64,000 nucleotides of DNA from Prosapia bicincta (taxonomy: Eukaryota > Arthropoda > Insecta > Hemiptera > Cercopidae), in the NCBI GenBank assembly GCA_036971475.1, contig JBAIZL010000006.1, positions 14,770,205 through 14,834,204 of the forward strand. Reading direction: 5' to 3'. The notes beneath the pieces were generated by a model. That model saw only the letters and a program-made list of their open reading frames with translations. It did not search any database and had not been told where the DNA came from. Positions 46,066 through 59,110 of the stretch are shown piece after piece; position 1 is the first letter of the stretch; every line of letters begins with the position of its first letter. A program made the position numbers and the translations under genes.

Positions 46066-47519
46066 AATATTTGATAAATAGTGAACAATTTGAATAATAA
46101 TTCCTCAATAAGCAATGAATTAATTTACTAATCACGCTATAAAATTATACATCTTCGATCGGAATCCTAACATTCAACGTTCTTTAGGTCACATTCATTT
46201 CCAAAACAAACAATTTGTAAAGGCTGAATGGTCTCAAAGTGGCTAATTACCAATAGTGGTTTCTCCCGAGTCACTCAGAAAGCTATATACTGATAAAAAG
46301 TCTCTCAAATTATTAAATATTGATTTTATTTAGTTTAAAACGTTTTACAACATACCTCTTGAAAGTTAATTTAACGGCGTTACCCTTTACGTATTCGTGA
46401 AAACACAAAGTTCACAACTGCAATTAAAACCTCTTGTATAACTTTCTCGTGATGGTAAAACCTTTTCTAAACATGAACTGGCTTTTTTCACCTGTGTTAA
46501 ATAAAGTTTGACAGGTTACAAACTGATTATAGGAAAATTACAGCTCGATCTCTTGATATTTCAGTGAAATAATAACCATTTAACAACGTTTAAAACAATA
46601 TTTTGTCGTTAATTTTTGCAATATTTGTGAAAAACGATCAGAGTATATAATTTATAGGTTAGATTCCTGGTACGTTTATTATATTAAACAAAAAATAGAC
46701 TAAAAAACAATTAAAACAAATATATAAAAATTAATTTAGAGTCGTTTAGTTTATGTATTTACAAACACAATGTTTATTGGTGTATAGTTGGAATCATAAT
46801 TATTTTTTTACTAAAACTTTAGTCAAGTATTTTATAAATTTTAAAATAATAAACAAAACTTTTTTGTGTCGAAATTTGTAATATACACCAAAAATGAAAA
46901 TAATATAACATGAAACTTTGAAAAATGTAACTCATAGATATAACATGTGGAAGTGATAGCAGAATCTAATTATTTTGATTTATAATTAAATAATAATTTA
47001 CTCAGTAAATGCTTAAAGAGCTTACTTGCTGACGAGTTTCGGAAGTAAAGAGACTTTACGAGTAGAGACTTTAATTCGTTAAAGAAACGATTGCCCCTTA
47101 ACGCGTCAGCAATAGGCTATTTAACATTCACTTATTTAAGTAGATTCAGTATTATAATTATAATTCAATCAGTGAATTTAAGACGATTGCAACAAGCAAC
47201 CCTAATTTTAAATTGTTTTGGACTCAAAAAGGTTTAAAAAAGGTTGCCTAAATTTTATACGAAAAAGGTTTTAACCTCTGAGTATAAACATATTTACACA
47301 AATAGCGTAACATGTAAGTCAATACCAAACATATTTTGGCTTTGATTTGTGGTTACAGATTATTCAAAAGTTAAATGTCTTAAATGCGGAGGAAGGAGGT
47401 GTGGTTGAAGCGCAACAAATAGGTTCTCTGTAAGGTCTAACAAACACATCACTTTAATCACGTCTTCGGTTTACATAAATCCTCATTAGGCAGTAAAATT
47501 AATTAATTCATAGTGCTTA

Positions 47520-47580
47520 CAAAACAAGTAATATAAAAAAAGAATTTCATAAAGTCGATTCCTACTGAGGATGTCAAAGA

Positions 47581-47634
<54 letters not shown>

Positions 47635-47685
47635 ATGACAACATAAAGTGTCAAAATATAAAGCGAATTACCTTGCAATTTTTCA
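47520..47685 (+). repeat. repeat B head fragment with (AT)n
   Basis: The head ATAAAGTCGATTCCTACTGA, then (AT)n at 47,588-47,630, then CAGAATGACAACATAAAGTG and ACCTTGCAATTTTTCAC. It breaks off where the Penelope-like fragment begins. Confidence 0.5.
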
Positions 47686-48006
47686 CAAGAACACAAAAGC
47701 GCATTGCACACTATTGAATCTACCTTCGCAAATCACCTCATGGACACTAACCACTCTTGTAATAGTAAGGAAAATAACATGATCATCCTCCACACATGAC
47801 ACAAAGGCCATAAATGCAACACTCTAGAACATTATGCAATATACAGATATAGCAAGATACATAAAAATGACATCCTAAATGAACAAACACGACACAGATC
47901 ACACATACTCTTCGATCACATCACTTCTAACTTTCAAAAAATGGTACCAAAGAAGCAGAACTGCAGCAATACTAGCGACAAAAATACGAGGCTGAAGAAG
48001 TCGTAA
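47686..48006 (+). pseudogene. Penelope-like element ORF, C-terminal fragment with one stop
   Basis: A 107-codon frame is interrupted by a single TGA. Residues include S-T-F-A-N-H-L-M-D-T-N-H-S, I-I-L-H-T, K-G-H-K-C-N-T-L-E-H-Y-A-I-Y-R-Y and I-L-N-E-Q-T. This 'FAxHL...NH...ILH...KGxKxNxLExxxIY...LNxQ' pattern is the C-terminal part of Penelope-type elements, which encode a reverse transcriptase and a GIY-YIG endonuclease. The upstream polymerase part is absent, so this is a 5'-truncated, inactive copy. The assignment rests on motif recall. Confidence 0.55.
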
Positions 48007-49026
48007 GACAATAACGTCCCTTCCAAGTGTAAGTTAAGAATTTCACAACCTTTAGTTGACAAAACGTAGGGTCGCAAATAATAGCAAAAGTGTAATAGGT
48101 AATTAACAACTAGCTCGCCATGAACAGCAACAAGATTTCGATCTTTAAAAAAAATTATTTAAATTTGATTGGATGAATAAAAACGTGTCTTATTAACGAT
48201 TGGTAATTTATATATGCAATTGGTCCCATAGGCCAAAATAAAAACAATGTGGTTTTACTCAAAAGCTAGCCCTAGGATTGGCATAGGAGGAAAGTTACTG
48301 TTTTGAAATTTGAGTTGGAATACAAATTCAGATTTTATTGCGAAAAAAAGACTAGCTCTTTAGCCCGTTGCATGAGTTTAGTGTAAAAGTAAGGGCAGGA
48401 GGCCCTTTTTTGTAATTTATGAATTTTTTACCTTTTTAAAAATAAATTATTTTAGAAAGTTATCTTGAGCACATTTTATTTTCTTTATCTGTATATAAAA
48501 TCTAAACGAAATGAAAGTTACAATATTGGAAGCCCCTTATTTCTGTCATCGGGTTCAAAACTACTTTTCGTAGCGTAACAATTGATACGAGTTAATAGTT
48601 TTAAACCTATCCATGTAGCAAATTGCTTCGAGTTAATGCTGTTGAAGCTTAAACCTATGCATTTGAGCATGAACTGTCGGAATATTTTACCTGCAGCATT
48701 CATAGCAAACGAATTTAAATATCTGCTGTTGGCATCGTCTGGTAATTACCATCGGACGACAGGGTAGCCTTGTCCAGTGTCCGTATAATTTACTGTATCA
48801 ATACATTCCATAACCATTGAATGCATCATTCGTAAACTAGAATTAATAATGTTTATTAAACGGAGAGATGTATATATACATGTATATATTAGATGTATGT
48901 ATATATTATTTGTATATATAATATAGATTATAGATTACAATCATAGATTATATGTATATAATCTATATATAATATAGATTACATTAATAACATAATATTA
49001 TTATATTATATAATAATATATATTAT

Positions 49027-49271
<245 letters not shown>

Positions 49272-49879
49272 ATTATTGCTATATAATAGTAATATATATA
49301 TAGTTTATTTGCTTAGATGTTTATTTATTTTTTATTATAACAAAAATAAAAAAATCTACATTTATAGATAGATAATATTCTATAAACATTTGTTTTCATC
49401 TGACTCTTTGCTACTTTAATTTTAGCAGGTTGAAGGCTTTATACTTATTTTGCTAAAGATAACAATTGTTTAAGAAGTATGAAGTGACTATTATAAGTAA
49501 ATATAAATTCATTGTGGGGAATTGCTGCCACGAACACAGTCAAGCTGCTGTAATATTTCCACAAGATATAGTTATTGTTATTAGCAGGTTGCCTATTTTC
49601 TACTGGAAAATATTCAATTAAAAAAGTGTTTGAGTATTTAGAGACTTTTTTAAGAAGACATTCCTTTAGAATGTATATATTTAAGTTTTATGTAGAATAA
49701 AAATGCAAAGTCAATTAAATAAAATCTTAATGTTCATATTTGAAGAAAATACAATTATGAAGTTAAACATTTGTTGGAAATAGTTTCCAAAGGCCACGGT
49801 ACAGTAAATGTCTTAAGGCACTTGTACATTTACAAGTCATAGAAATTCTTTTCAAGTCACTTCCTCCTTAAATTACCAA

Positions 49880-50535
49880 ACACATTTTTTTATGTTTTAT
49901 TTATTTCATAATTACAATTATTATAAATATACATACTTCAGAATAAAAATAGCAAGTGACATAATAGAAAGCGAATATTTTTGCAACTTTCCACTTCCCT
50001 ATCTATGTATGGCTTTGGCTAGTATTTTTATTTGTTACAATTTATGGGCTTTATTGTAGTTTTATTGTAGTTTCCTATCGCTTTCCGTTCAAATCGTCCT
50101 TTGTGAAGCAAGGTTCGATACCGTTAATCCAGTGTGTTTGTTTTTTTTACTCTTTTCTATCATTCTTCCTCCTATAGCATTACTTATGATATAGTGGGGT
50201 AACCATGGCAACAATTTAAGGCTCTGCAATGGATATTTTAAAAATAAGAGGACAAAGAAATATTCATATACAGTTTTGAGAAGTACTAGCTATGGTAAAG
50301 TAGGCTTAGTGTCAAAGCACTAGACTTCGAACATGACGACACTCAGTTATTTAGAGTCCCCCAAACTTTTATATTTTAACTATTGAATAAATAATTGAAA
50401 AAACTCTGTTAACATCAATTGCCATTCACCATAGGTTACAAAAAATGTATTTGAACTTGATTGGTTGGAAGAAAAACGATTGAAAATTTGTACAAGATAT
50501 ATATCAGGAGAGTGTGCGCTAGTAAAAGGATTTAT
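49880..50535 (+). repeat. repeat B body plus degraded tRNA-like SINE, copy 3
   Basis: The body shows ATTTTTGCAACTTTCCACTT, TATGTATGGCTTTGGCTAG and GAAGCAAGGTTCGATACCGT. The tRNA-like part follows at 50,286-50,365 (GTAGGCTTAGTGTCAAAGCA; B box lost), then the common tail ending TATCAGGAGAGTGTGCGCTA. It provides an uninterrupted paralogue of the site entered by element 2. Confidence 0.6.
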
Positions 50536-51849
50536 TCCCATAGAAGAAAATATTCTGAAACTCAAAAATGTAAATTCGTCATGTAATAAAGGAACACAAT
50601 ATAACTTCAATATGCCTACGCCTTTCAATATAACTACACCGTTTATAAAGAATAATTATGTGGATTAAAACGTTTTCTGCTTTGGTTAAAATCCCCGCTC
50701 TCTTATTGATTTCTACATACATAACTTCCCCCTACAAATGGATAAGTCCGTTGTCTGTAGTTTTAGAATTTAATTGAACTCCTGTTGGCAATCCAATTAG
50801 CTTTAACAATGTTGGTGGTAGTTTAAACAATAGGTTATCCCTGATCTTTAAACTTGTTTTATAATCCCAAAATATTCATCCTATATTATATTTACTACAT
50901 AATTAACTTTTTCACACGATTTACTCATAGCAACTGATGTAATTTCTCGGTGCTGATTGGGTATCCATAAAACTTTGTTTTATTGGATTGTTTGACAGTC
51001 AAAATTCTGGAATCTAGAAACGTATGACTTCTGTAGCCTTTGGACGTTTCCATTGGGGTAATGCAGTCTTGGGTTGTCAGCAATATTGCCCTAACTAATA
51101 CCATACTTTGTTTATCGGTTAATTTTTAGCTTTCTCCAAAGTACGTGAACAATTATAAATATATACATGTGTCCTAAGTGGCTGATCCCTTTCGGAAGAA
51201 ATGTGGGAAGGGTTTACATAACGTTTGTTGGGGTAATGTAGTAAATTTAATACAGATAGCTTTGCAAACTATTTGTTGTTTTGGTTTTTTATGCTATATT
51301 TATGGTCATTTAGTTTTAATATAAAAAATAGTTGTTATAAATGTAAGTTTTTTAAAAGGACCTAAAAGAAATAAAAAGTATAAATTTAAATTGTAAGTAA
51401 ACTCTGCAAAATCATTTTTCAATATAGTCGAATATTGAAATGTTTCAAGTGAAACCTTGTTCAAGTAACGTTCAGAATTGGCATTGGAAAATTTGTGTTT
51501 TTAGTTTGTGTTTTCTAAATAAATTTTAATGTTTATGAGCGGAAAATTACAATGCTAAGTCAAAAATCATTACAATCCCTATCATTAGGTTGCCATCCAA
51601 TCATGTCAGTGTTGATATACTAACTGGAAAAGGATTTATAATTAAATGAATGCCTAGAACTAATAATTCTAATTTTTTAAACAAATTAATATTTTGCTAC
51701 ACGTTACTTTACTAAGAAGATTATTATAAATTTCAGAATATGTAATATGGTAATTATTTGATTTTACTCTTAGTTTTTCTCTGGTATTTAAATTTTGAAA
51801 AACTATTTTACGGGTTGGCTGGAATTTTAATAATTGCAATAAAAGAAAT

Positions 51850-51930
51850 GTATATATATATATATAAATAGTTTATATAGTATATAAATAGTATAAATAG
51901 TATATATATATATATGTAACTCACGGAAGG

Positions 51931-51993
<63 letters not shown>
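51850..51993. repeat. (TA)n tracts with a repeated GTAACTCACGGAAGG
   Basis: Several (TA)n blocks. The 15-bp phrase GTAACTCACGGAAGG stands at about 51,916 and again just after the last block at about 51,996, suggesting slippage or duplication across the tract. Confidence 0.85.
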
Positions 51994-51997
<4 letters not shown>

Positions 51998-51999
51998 AC

Positions 52000-53340
52000 T
52001 CACGGAAGGTCGTACCTATCCTTGGACTTCAAGCTCTATAGTTGCGATAAAGGTTATCCTTGGATTAGCCTTCTCGCCCTGTTGATCTCGACAATTGGTC
52101 GGCAGTTCCTTCAATCGCTTATTTTCATTACACTTTCCTTACACTTCCTGTCTAACATCCTCCTTTAAGTTAATTAAAATAACCCACTTTTAATAACTTA
52201 CTTTATTAATGTTAAGTACAGGATTGTTAACCTCACTTTCCATAAACCACGTTTGTTGACATCCGTCATTATTTTTGATATAACCTAGGAACAGCTGGTG
52301 TTCCTTACCACAGTTCAATATCCACCGCCTACTAGACATTCGTTGCCGGCCCGAATCTAGGCTTCTTTTACTGCAAAGAAATAGTTTTGCGATCCAGTTA
52401 CCAGACGCATTGAGCTTATTCATCTATGTTTTAGACTAGGTCCACGTAGTTTCTGATCTAGTCACCTTTTGCTAGTTTCTTCCTTCGTCTATGTTACACT
52501 TCTTGCAACATGGCGCATTAGAATTCAGCAATCCTTTCGAGTCAAGTGCTTTTAGCCGGTTACATCGGGTGCTAACCGCGTTATAATATTACACCGCTTA
52601 TTGATTATGTTCAGTTAATGTCTTAAATGCGTTCTACCTATAAATTACCGCAGTCAAACTTTAATAAGTCAATTTAACCGCGTTATAATTTCGAGTGCCA
52701 TTGTCTTGGTTAACCGCGTGTGGCCAACATTGAATCAGCACATTAATTCCTTTAACCGCTTGAAGGAATAAATATTTATTAATTCAAGACGTTTTATATT
52801 GTTCTAAGTTCAGTGAAATTATTAAATTAAAGCTTAAATGAGTTGTAGTTTATGCCACTCGTCGAGAACCTTCTTTCATCTCTGCTAGACACCAAACAGG
52901 CCTGTTTCGTCGAACGACTCGCCGCTCTACAAGAACCTCATACAGTTTGATTGGTAAGTGGCTTAGAATTAACTGCTACTCATGAAACTTGTGTTATCTC
53001 TCTTATAATTTTCTTTGGTGTTAAACTTAAAATCAGTGTCGTTTTTATTAATAAAGCAGACCCCATACTGCTCCAACAAAGCGTGGGTGGCTCCTCCGGA
53101 CTTTATTGTGTAACCTCGTATAATTCGAACTACCATATTGATTTCTAATAATTTACATATTTTTCTTTCTTTAGTTTTGCTACCAAAACTATACAATTAA
53201 TATACATTTCCCTTTCCTCCTTTAAATCCACCCCCTTCCTACACGTCCTACCACCGTCGTTGTTCAGAATTTTACTCGTGCTTTTGCGTTCTTGACGTAA
53301 AGTGTCCTTTTCCCCCATCTGCCAATTTTCAACCAATCAC
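52000..53340 (-). mobile_element. possible decayed LTR retroelement remnant
   Basis: This segment is GC-richer than its surroundings. On the minus strand a 77-codon frame (52,423-52,190) begins M-N-K-L-N-A-S-G-N-W, resembling the opening of Ty1/copia-type Gag proteins. Soon after comes a purine-rich AAAGGAGGATGTTAGACAG that could be a polypurine tract with an LTR edge. On the plus strand a 32-codon frame (52,852-52,950) also looks coding-like. I could not pair two LTRs, so the assignment is weak. Confidence 0.25.
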
Positions 53341-53680
53341 AAAACACTTTATCAAATGCAACCAATTCAATTTTAGTTATAACCGCTAGTTCAAAACTTT
53401 GTGCCGTTACACTACAGTTAATTTCTTTTTACTAATTTAATAAGGCATTGCCCTAAGCTTCTCTAATGGTACTTTAACTACCCTTTTAGCGCCTTGCTTA
53501 TTTTAACAACACATAACAACAACAAAATATGTAGAAATTATAAAGCATTGAAAAGTTAAAAACCTTAAAGTTATTGTTTTATTTTTACAACTACCTTGGT
53601 GCCAACTACCATCGTTGTCAATTTCAGAGACTTGATTTCTATATTCTCTAACCTAAAAATAATTGCATGTTGCATATATG

Positions 53681-53686
<6 letters not shown>

Positions 53687-53732
<46 letters not shown>

Positions 53733-53790
53733 GAGATATTTTTGTGTGTGTGTGTGTGTGTGTGGGTGGGTGGGTGGGTGTGCGCATGTG
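53687..53790. repeat. (TA)n, (TG)n and (GGGT)n microsatellite cluster
   Basis: (TA)n to about 53,728, then a short linker, (TG)n at 53,742-53,764, and GGGTGGGTGGGTGGG. Confidence 0.95.
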
Positions 53791-55079
53791 TTCGCGTTTG
53801 TGTGTTACTAATATGTTAGAGATCTGGAGGGTTATATTTTTTAGGATAAGGTAAATTTCTAATTTATTTAGTTTTATTTTTACATAGTTAATAAACTTTT
53901 CTATAATCAATCTTCCAAAATTACAACAAACAGTAAAATATTTATGTAATGAAATATTACACAGGTTATGATGTAATGATAACTCAAAGCTATACAATTA
54001 TATAGTTTTTTATATCCATATAAAATATTAGGTATACAATAAATGCTATGTTTAATACGTGCAGTAAAATTGTAATGATGTAATAAATATTTGTATTAAA
54101 TATTGTGTGTATCATGGAAGACTGTAGTTTATTTAAATATCTGTAACACAAATAGTTAGAAATACTCAAACTAAAATAATGCATCATAATATGAACAATT
54201 GTTCTTTGAATTTTTTAAAACGTGATTTCTAGGCTCATTCAACTTACAGTTTTATTTTTCCTCTTTTTCATTCGTAATCCCCATGTCTGCTTTGAATATT
54301 ACACCATACATGTAAACATCCCACCACACTAACAACTTTAAAAATTGTCATTAAGTGCGATAACAAAATCTTCACATTTTAACCCTTTTTTTGTTGAAAT
54401 ACTCCACTAATAGCGTTATTGTTTTTGCCTCTAATCCTACTCCCCATTGGGGGGGGGGGATAATATTTTAGTATTACCAAGATTTTCATTATCCTTTCAC
54501 TGCAGCTTATTCGACTCAACAAAATCCAATACCGTAATATCTGAGATGGGAATTGAGATCAACGGGAAGCCGTTGCTATTCAATACGGGTTTACACATCC
54601 AGACATAACTAAAGCCAAGGTAACTGGACATTATGATACCCATCTACGTATACGTTACATGGACAACATTTTTACGTCCTGTGAAACCTTTAAACTCTTT
54701 TAGATTTATTCTTTGAACTATGACAAAGAGACGTTTTTTATTGCTCGTGTGATCTGATTTAAGCGATGATAGGCTTTAAGTTTTGATTTTAATATCAGAA
54801 ACAGTTTTTAGTTTAAAATTATTATTTCCATTAGTATAAAAGATTATTGTTAAAAGTATATTTTTTTCCAACAAATCATTTAAAATCATTCTATTTGAAA
54901 AACATTTCACTATTAGAGTTTTAATATAGCTACCTGGATTTTTTTATTAATTTCAAAATTGTATTTGTTTATCTATTGCATAACTATATGCTTTTCATTC
55001 TATTTCGATATTTATGAAACTTTATAATTCATTGAAGCTTGAAAGAATACCTTATATAGTGTTTTAGATTGCATAAGTT

Positions 55080-55130
<51 letters not shown>

Positions 55131-55183
55131 TGTGTGGTGTGGTGTTTGTGTGTGTTTGTGTGTTTGTGTGTGTGTGTGTGTGC

Positions 55184-55236
<53 letters not shown>
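55080..55236. repeat. (TG)n microsatellite, about 155 bp
   Basis: Long TG runs with TTTG and GGTG interruptions. Overlapping Cys-Val and Thr-His frames are artefacts. Confidence 0.97.
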
Positions 55237-55237
<1 letters not shown>

Positions 55238-55419
55238 TTAAATAGCGCTTTCATTAACATAAATGAATCAGATTTTCAATGATTGTTAGTATCAGCATTA
55301 TCAAAACTTGCTACGTAACTTTTAGTTTTACGACTACAACTTTCTTGCTGAATGTGGTTTTAACCATATATTTATATATAAAACAAACATAGAATTTCAT
55401 CCATAGAATTTTATAAATC

Positions 55420-55422
<3 letters not shown>

Positions 55423-55497
<75 letters not shown>

Positions 55498-55656
55498 CGA
55501 ACAAAATGTAAAGTGTTGGCAATAGCTATTTATACTTGTTATATAATTTGTGGAACAACATGAACACAAGCACCAACGATAAAGACTTCTATTTACCATT
55601 ACCACTTTGAAGTAACTTTTCGTTTTTCATAGGGATACAGCATCAAGAGAAAGAAT

Positions 55657-55704
<48 letters not shown>
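55423..55704. repeat. two (TA)n tracts and a (TG)n tract
   Basis: (TA)n at 55,423-55,479 runs into (TG)n to 55,497; a second (TA)n lies at 55,661-55,704. Ordinary AT-rich sequence separates them. Confidence 0.95.
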
Positions 55705-55707
<3 letters not shown>

Positions 55708-56300
55708 CCTATATATAAGTCAGAATAACCATATTAATTGGCAAAAAAAGCTGTAGGTCTCCATTTCCTTTTTTATGGTGTTGGATTAATATTTTTATTT
55801 GTTACTATTTATATGCTTTTTTATGTCGCTTACAAATGTTTTGTGTTGTAATTTATTTTAACTCTCCCTTCGCACTGTTCATTTGCGTACCAAGGTTCGA
55901 TACCGTTAAACCGGCTTCTTTATTAATTTTTTTCAATAATTTTAATCCTTGAGCATTATTTATGTTATTGTGTGGTATCCATGGCATCAATTTAACGTTG
56001 TACAATTCAGATTTCGACGACACCAAATAGGCGCAAAATAAAAATTCGTATAGGCCAACGTCAATGAGAAACAGTTTTCTAGCTATGGGAAGGTTCACTC
56101 AATGCCAAAAGCACTATACTTTAAACTTGAAGATACTCAGTTCAAATCCGACTTAGACTCACATTTATTAAAAATTGAATTATTGAATAAATATTTGAAA
56201 AAAATGTGTCACCATCATTTAATATCTCCTATAGGTTTAAAAATATGTATTTGACCTGGATTCGGTGAATATAAATGAATTTCATTAACCAATCATCTCT
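55705..56300 (+). repeat. repeat B body plus tRNA-like SINE, copy 4
   Basis: Body phrases AAGTCAGAATAACC, GCGTACCAAGGTTCGATACC and GAGCATTATTTATGTTATTG (the paralogue of the element 2 target). The tRNA-like part is at 56,080-56,158 (CACTCAATGCCAAAAGCACT; B box CAGTTCAAATCC at 56,138-56,149), then the common tail. Confidence 0.65.
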
Positions 56301-57024
56301 ATTAGTTGTTTTTGCTGATCATTTATTTATTAAAGTTATTTTCGTGCTATTTTAACATATATTTTATCATATATGATTGTTATATTTATTATTATAACTA
56401 TATTTGTATTTAAAATCACAATAATGCTTCTTCTATAATATAAGTGGCTTCTTCCTATAAGGCACTGAACAAATTTAAAACACGTTTGTCACAATTGGTC
56501 TGTTAGAGACGTTACTACGTCGTACTCAGTGTAAAAACTACGTTTGTATTTATTGCTCTGATCGAAGAAAGAAAACCTTACTTCGTGCATATAATTACTG
56601 ACTCCTTAAACATTAAGGACGGTTTGAGATAAGACTAGCTCGTGAATCTAAATTGCATTTTCGTGCTCGTTAATTGTTTAACTTTTCCAGTTCAAGTAGT
56701 TTTGAATAGTAAATGGAAGGTACATTTTAAACCTAGGATATATTTTAAATCTTGTGACTTACAAATAGCCTAGGTTAGTTTAACTTTCATATAGTTTAAA
56801 CATATGTTTATGAAACAGGTTATTAAAATTTAAAAAAAACCTCAAAAACAACCGATGGTAAGTTAATTTTTTTAAAATTTCCATAACTAAAACATCATTT
56901 TCATAAATACAAGTTTTATCGAATTATTATATGCATTCCAATTGCAAATAAATCATCTTTAAAAAACAAATTAATACGATATAAAATTATAATAATAATT
57001 AAAACGAGTAATATAAAGATAAAG

Positions 57025-57450
57025 TTTTCTCGAGAACAAATCCTACTTAGATCAACAAAACATGTTTTATTTTAGATAGTTTCTACTAAACAGTTACATT
57101 TATTATGAATAAAGTCACATAACCTATGCGTTAAAACAGTTATTCTGTTACATAACCTATAACATAAAATTAGCTGTGTTATGAAATCATATGTTATCAG
57201 TTATTTTAAGCCAAATTAGTTGAAATAAATTGTATAACTTGGATCTATTGTGAAAAAAATCTCTCCCATTTAAAACGAAAAGAATTCATCTTTATATTTA
57301 TTTAATTAATGATTATTTCTTAAAAACTGTATTAATAGAGTACTATCCACTACAAGTTAAAAAAAATGTATTTAAACTTCAGAGGATGAATAAAAAGTAT
57401 TTTATTATGAATTGCAAATTTGAACAAAGAGACGGTGAAATAATAAAAAG
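57025..57450 (+). repeat. interspersed repeat A, copy 8
   Basis: Head AATCCTACTTAGATCAAC, body CATAACCTATGCGTTAAAAC and GTGTTATGAAATCATATGTT, tail TAAACTTCAGAGGATGAATA. Non-coding. Confidence 0.65.
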
Positions 57451-58201
57451 AACTGATAAATAAGTAACATTTAATCTTTTCAAGTCAGAATAAAGTTATT
57501 CTTTTAAAATAATTCCTAAGAAGATAAATAATTGTTTCGAAATTGAAATATAAATAGGCGTTTTAATAAAAAAATAATTTTTTTTACGAGCTTTTATTTA
57601 AATTATATAATATACAAATATATAAATACTATAATATACAAACTCAAATATTGTTTTTATTATTTTATGTATTTATGTACTTATAAAATTCATTCCAATT
57701 GTTTATATTACTTTACAGTAAGTAATTACCAATCATGATATCATAACTATTCAAAGTAATTAGAGCCTAAATAGAACATTATAAATGATATATAATCACT
57801 TATAATCTATACACAAACATGACACAAAACAAACCAAATTAAATTTGATTTTTACTGTTGTTGTAGAATTTGTTTTTCCATATCATAACTTTCACTAACA
57901 TACGAAAACCCAAATTGTGAAGAAAGATATATACATTTCTCACAAAGTTTCTCTCAAACAAGTAAACATTACACAACTTTAACATAGTGGTAAGACAATA
58001 TTGCACAATAAACTTGCTAAAGTGTTTTTTACACGGAAAAAGACAGAAAGCATAGCTCTATTCCAGGATATCTAGGTTATTAGAGTAGGGCCTGCTATTA
58101 AATCTGTCAACAGAAGATTTGCTGGGTTCCATTGAACACATAAAAAGTTTTATTGCGCAGAGAAAATATTCTTTATCTTTGAAAGTAATGAAGTAACTTA
58201 C

Positions 58202-58375
58202 CCACGTAAAATATAAACCTCGGTCGCAGTATTTCACAAAGGATTTATCACGTTTGTCACAGCTGTGGTGTATGAACTGAAAGCAGTTTGCACGCGACGT
58301 ATACAATGTTGCCACAGCTTCAGCTAAGTCGCACAATTTCGCTGCTTGTGCGTGTGTAAAATCCGCTGCATTCAT
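58202..58375 (-). CDS. coding-like first exon of an unidentified gene (58 aa)
   Basis: On the minus strand an ATG at 58,375 opens 58 codons ending in Y-F-T-W exactly at a strong GTAAGT donor (phase 0). Base composition is clearly less AT-rich than the surroundings and codon use looks protein-like: an Ala-rich helix (A-A-K-L-C-D-L-A-E-A-V-A-T-L-Y), then C-F-Q-F-I-H-H-S-C and K-Y-C-D-R-G-L-Y. The frame stays open past the donor only through AT-rich sequence. No downstream exon was found between 57,450 and 58,200, so the next one may lie far away on the minus strand. I do not recognise the family. It may be a host gene exon or a relic. Confidence 0.45.
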
Positions 58376-58484
58376 AAATTACAAAAAAATGGAATACCTC
58401 TTCGTTACGTAAAATTTAAAATAAGTAAATAATTTTGTAAAATCTACAGACACATATATTTCTTACAACTTTTTCTCTTAAAAC

Positions 58485-58885
58485 AAAGTAATATAAACAA
58501 CATTTTGTTAAAGTCAATTCCTATGTAGGGGAACAATGAACCATTTTGTTGTAATTACTTTTTATTAAATAAATACAAATTATATAAATAAAGTAACACA
58601 GCATATAAGTTAAAGCTGCAGTTTTACAACACAACATATTACATAAAATCATGTTTTATAAAATCATATGTTATCACCTTTTTCAAATCAAATGGGACGA
58701 AATAACTGTATTTCATATTTGCCCCATTTTGTGAAAAATAAAATGATTAATAAACAAATAAATTTATTAAATGGCATAATATATGAAAAAAACTGTATTC
58801 ATAAAGCCTCATTCACTACAAGTTTTAGAAAAAATGTATTTGAACTTGAGTGGATGAATAAAGAGTATTTTATTATAGATTGAAA
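58485..58885 (+). repeat. interspersed repeat A, copy 9
   Basis: Head TAAAGTCAATTCCTATGTAG, body AAATCATATGTTATCACCTT and CAAATGGGACGAAATAACTG, tail TGTATTTGAACTTGAGTGGA. It is the copy closest to the apparent consensus. Confidence 0.65.
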
Positions 58886-58898
58886 TTTGAACAACATA

Positions 58899-59110
58899 AA
58901 GTAGATTCCCCTCTAATCTGATCTACTTAAAATCGAACATTTTTCGGATTAGCTGATATTCTGAAACGACGGATTTTAAACTCAACATATTGATCTGTTG
59001 GGCAGTGATTGGTTTAGAAATAGACTCATCACCTCCTCCTTTCCACACTCCATCTATTCAGCACAGGCGTATTTTCGGAATAGAGGGATTTGGAATAGCG
59101 GGATTGTACT
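58899..59110. mobile_element. possible short pogo/Tigger-like MITE
   Basis: It starts AGTAGATTCCCCTCTAATCT and ends with GGAATAGCGGGATTGTACT, whose inverse begins AGTACAATCCCGCTATTCC. Internal phrases TTTTTCGGATTAGC and TTTTCGGAATAGAGGG are in the style of Tigger ends. Terminal identity is imperfect. Confidence 0.35.

Noticed and set aside
55012..55282. Thr-His and Cys-Val open frames over (TG)n
   Set aside because: Microsatellite artefacts.
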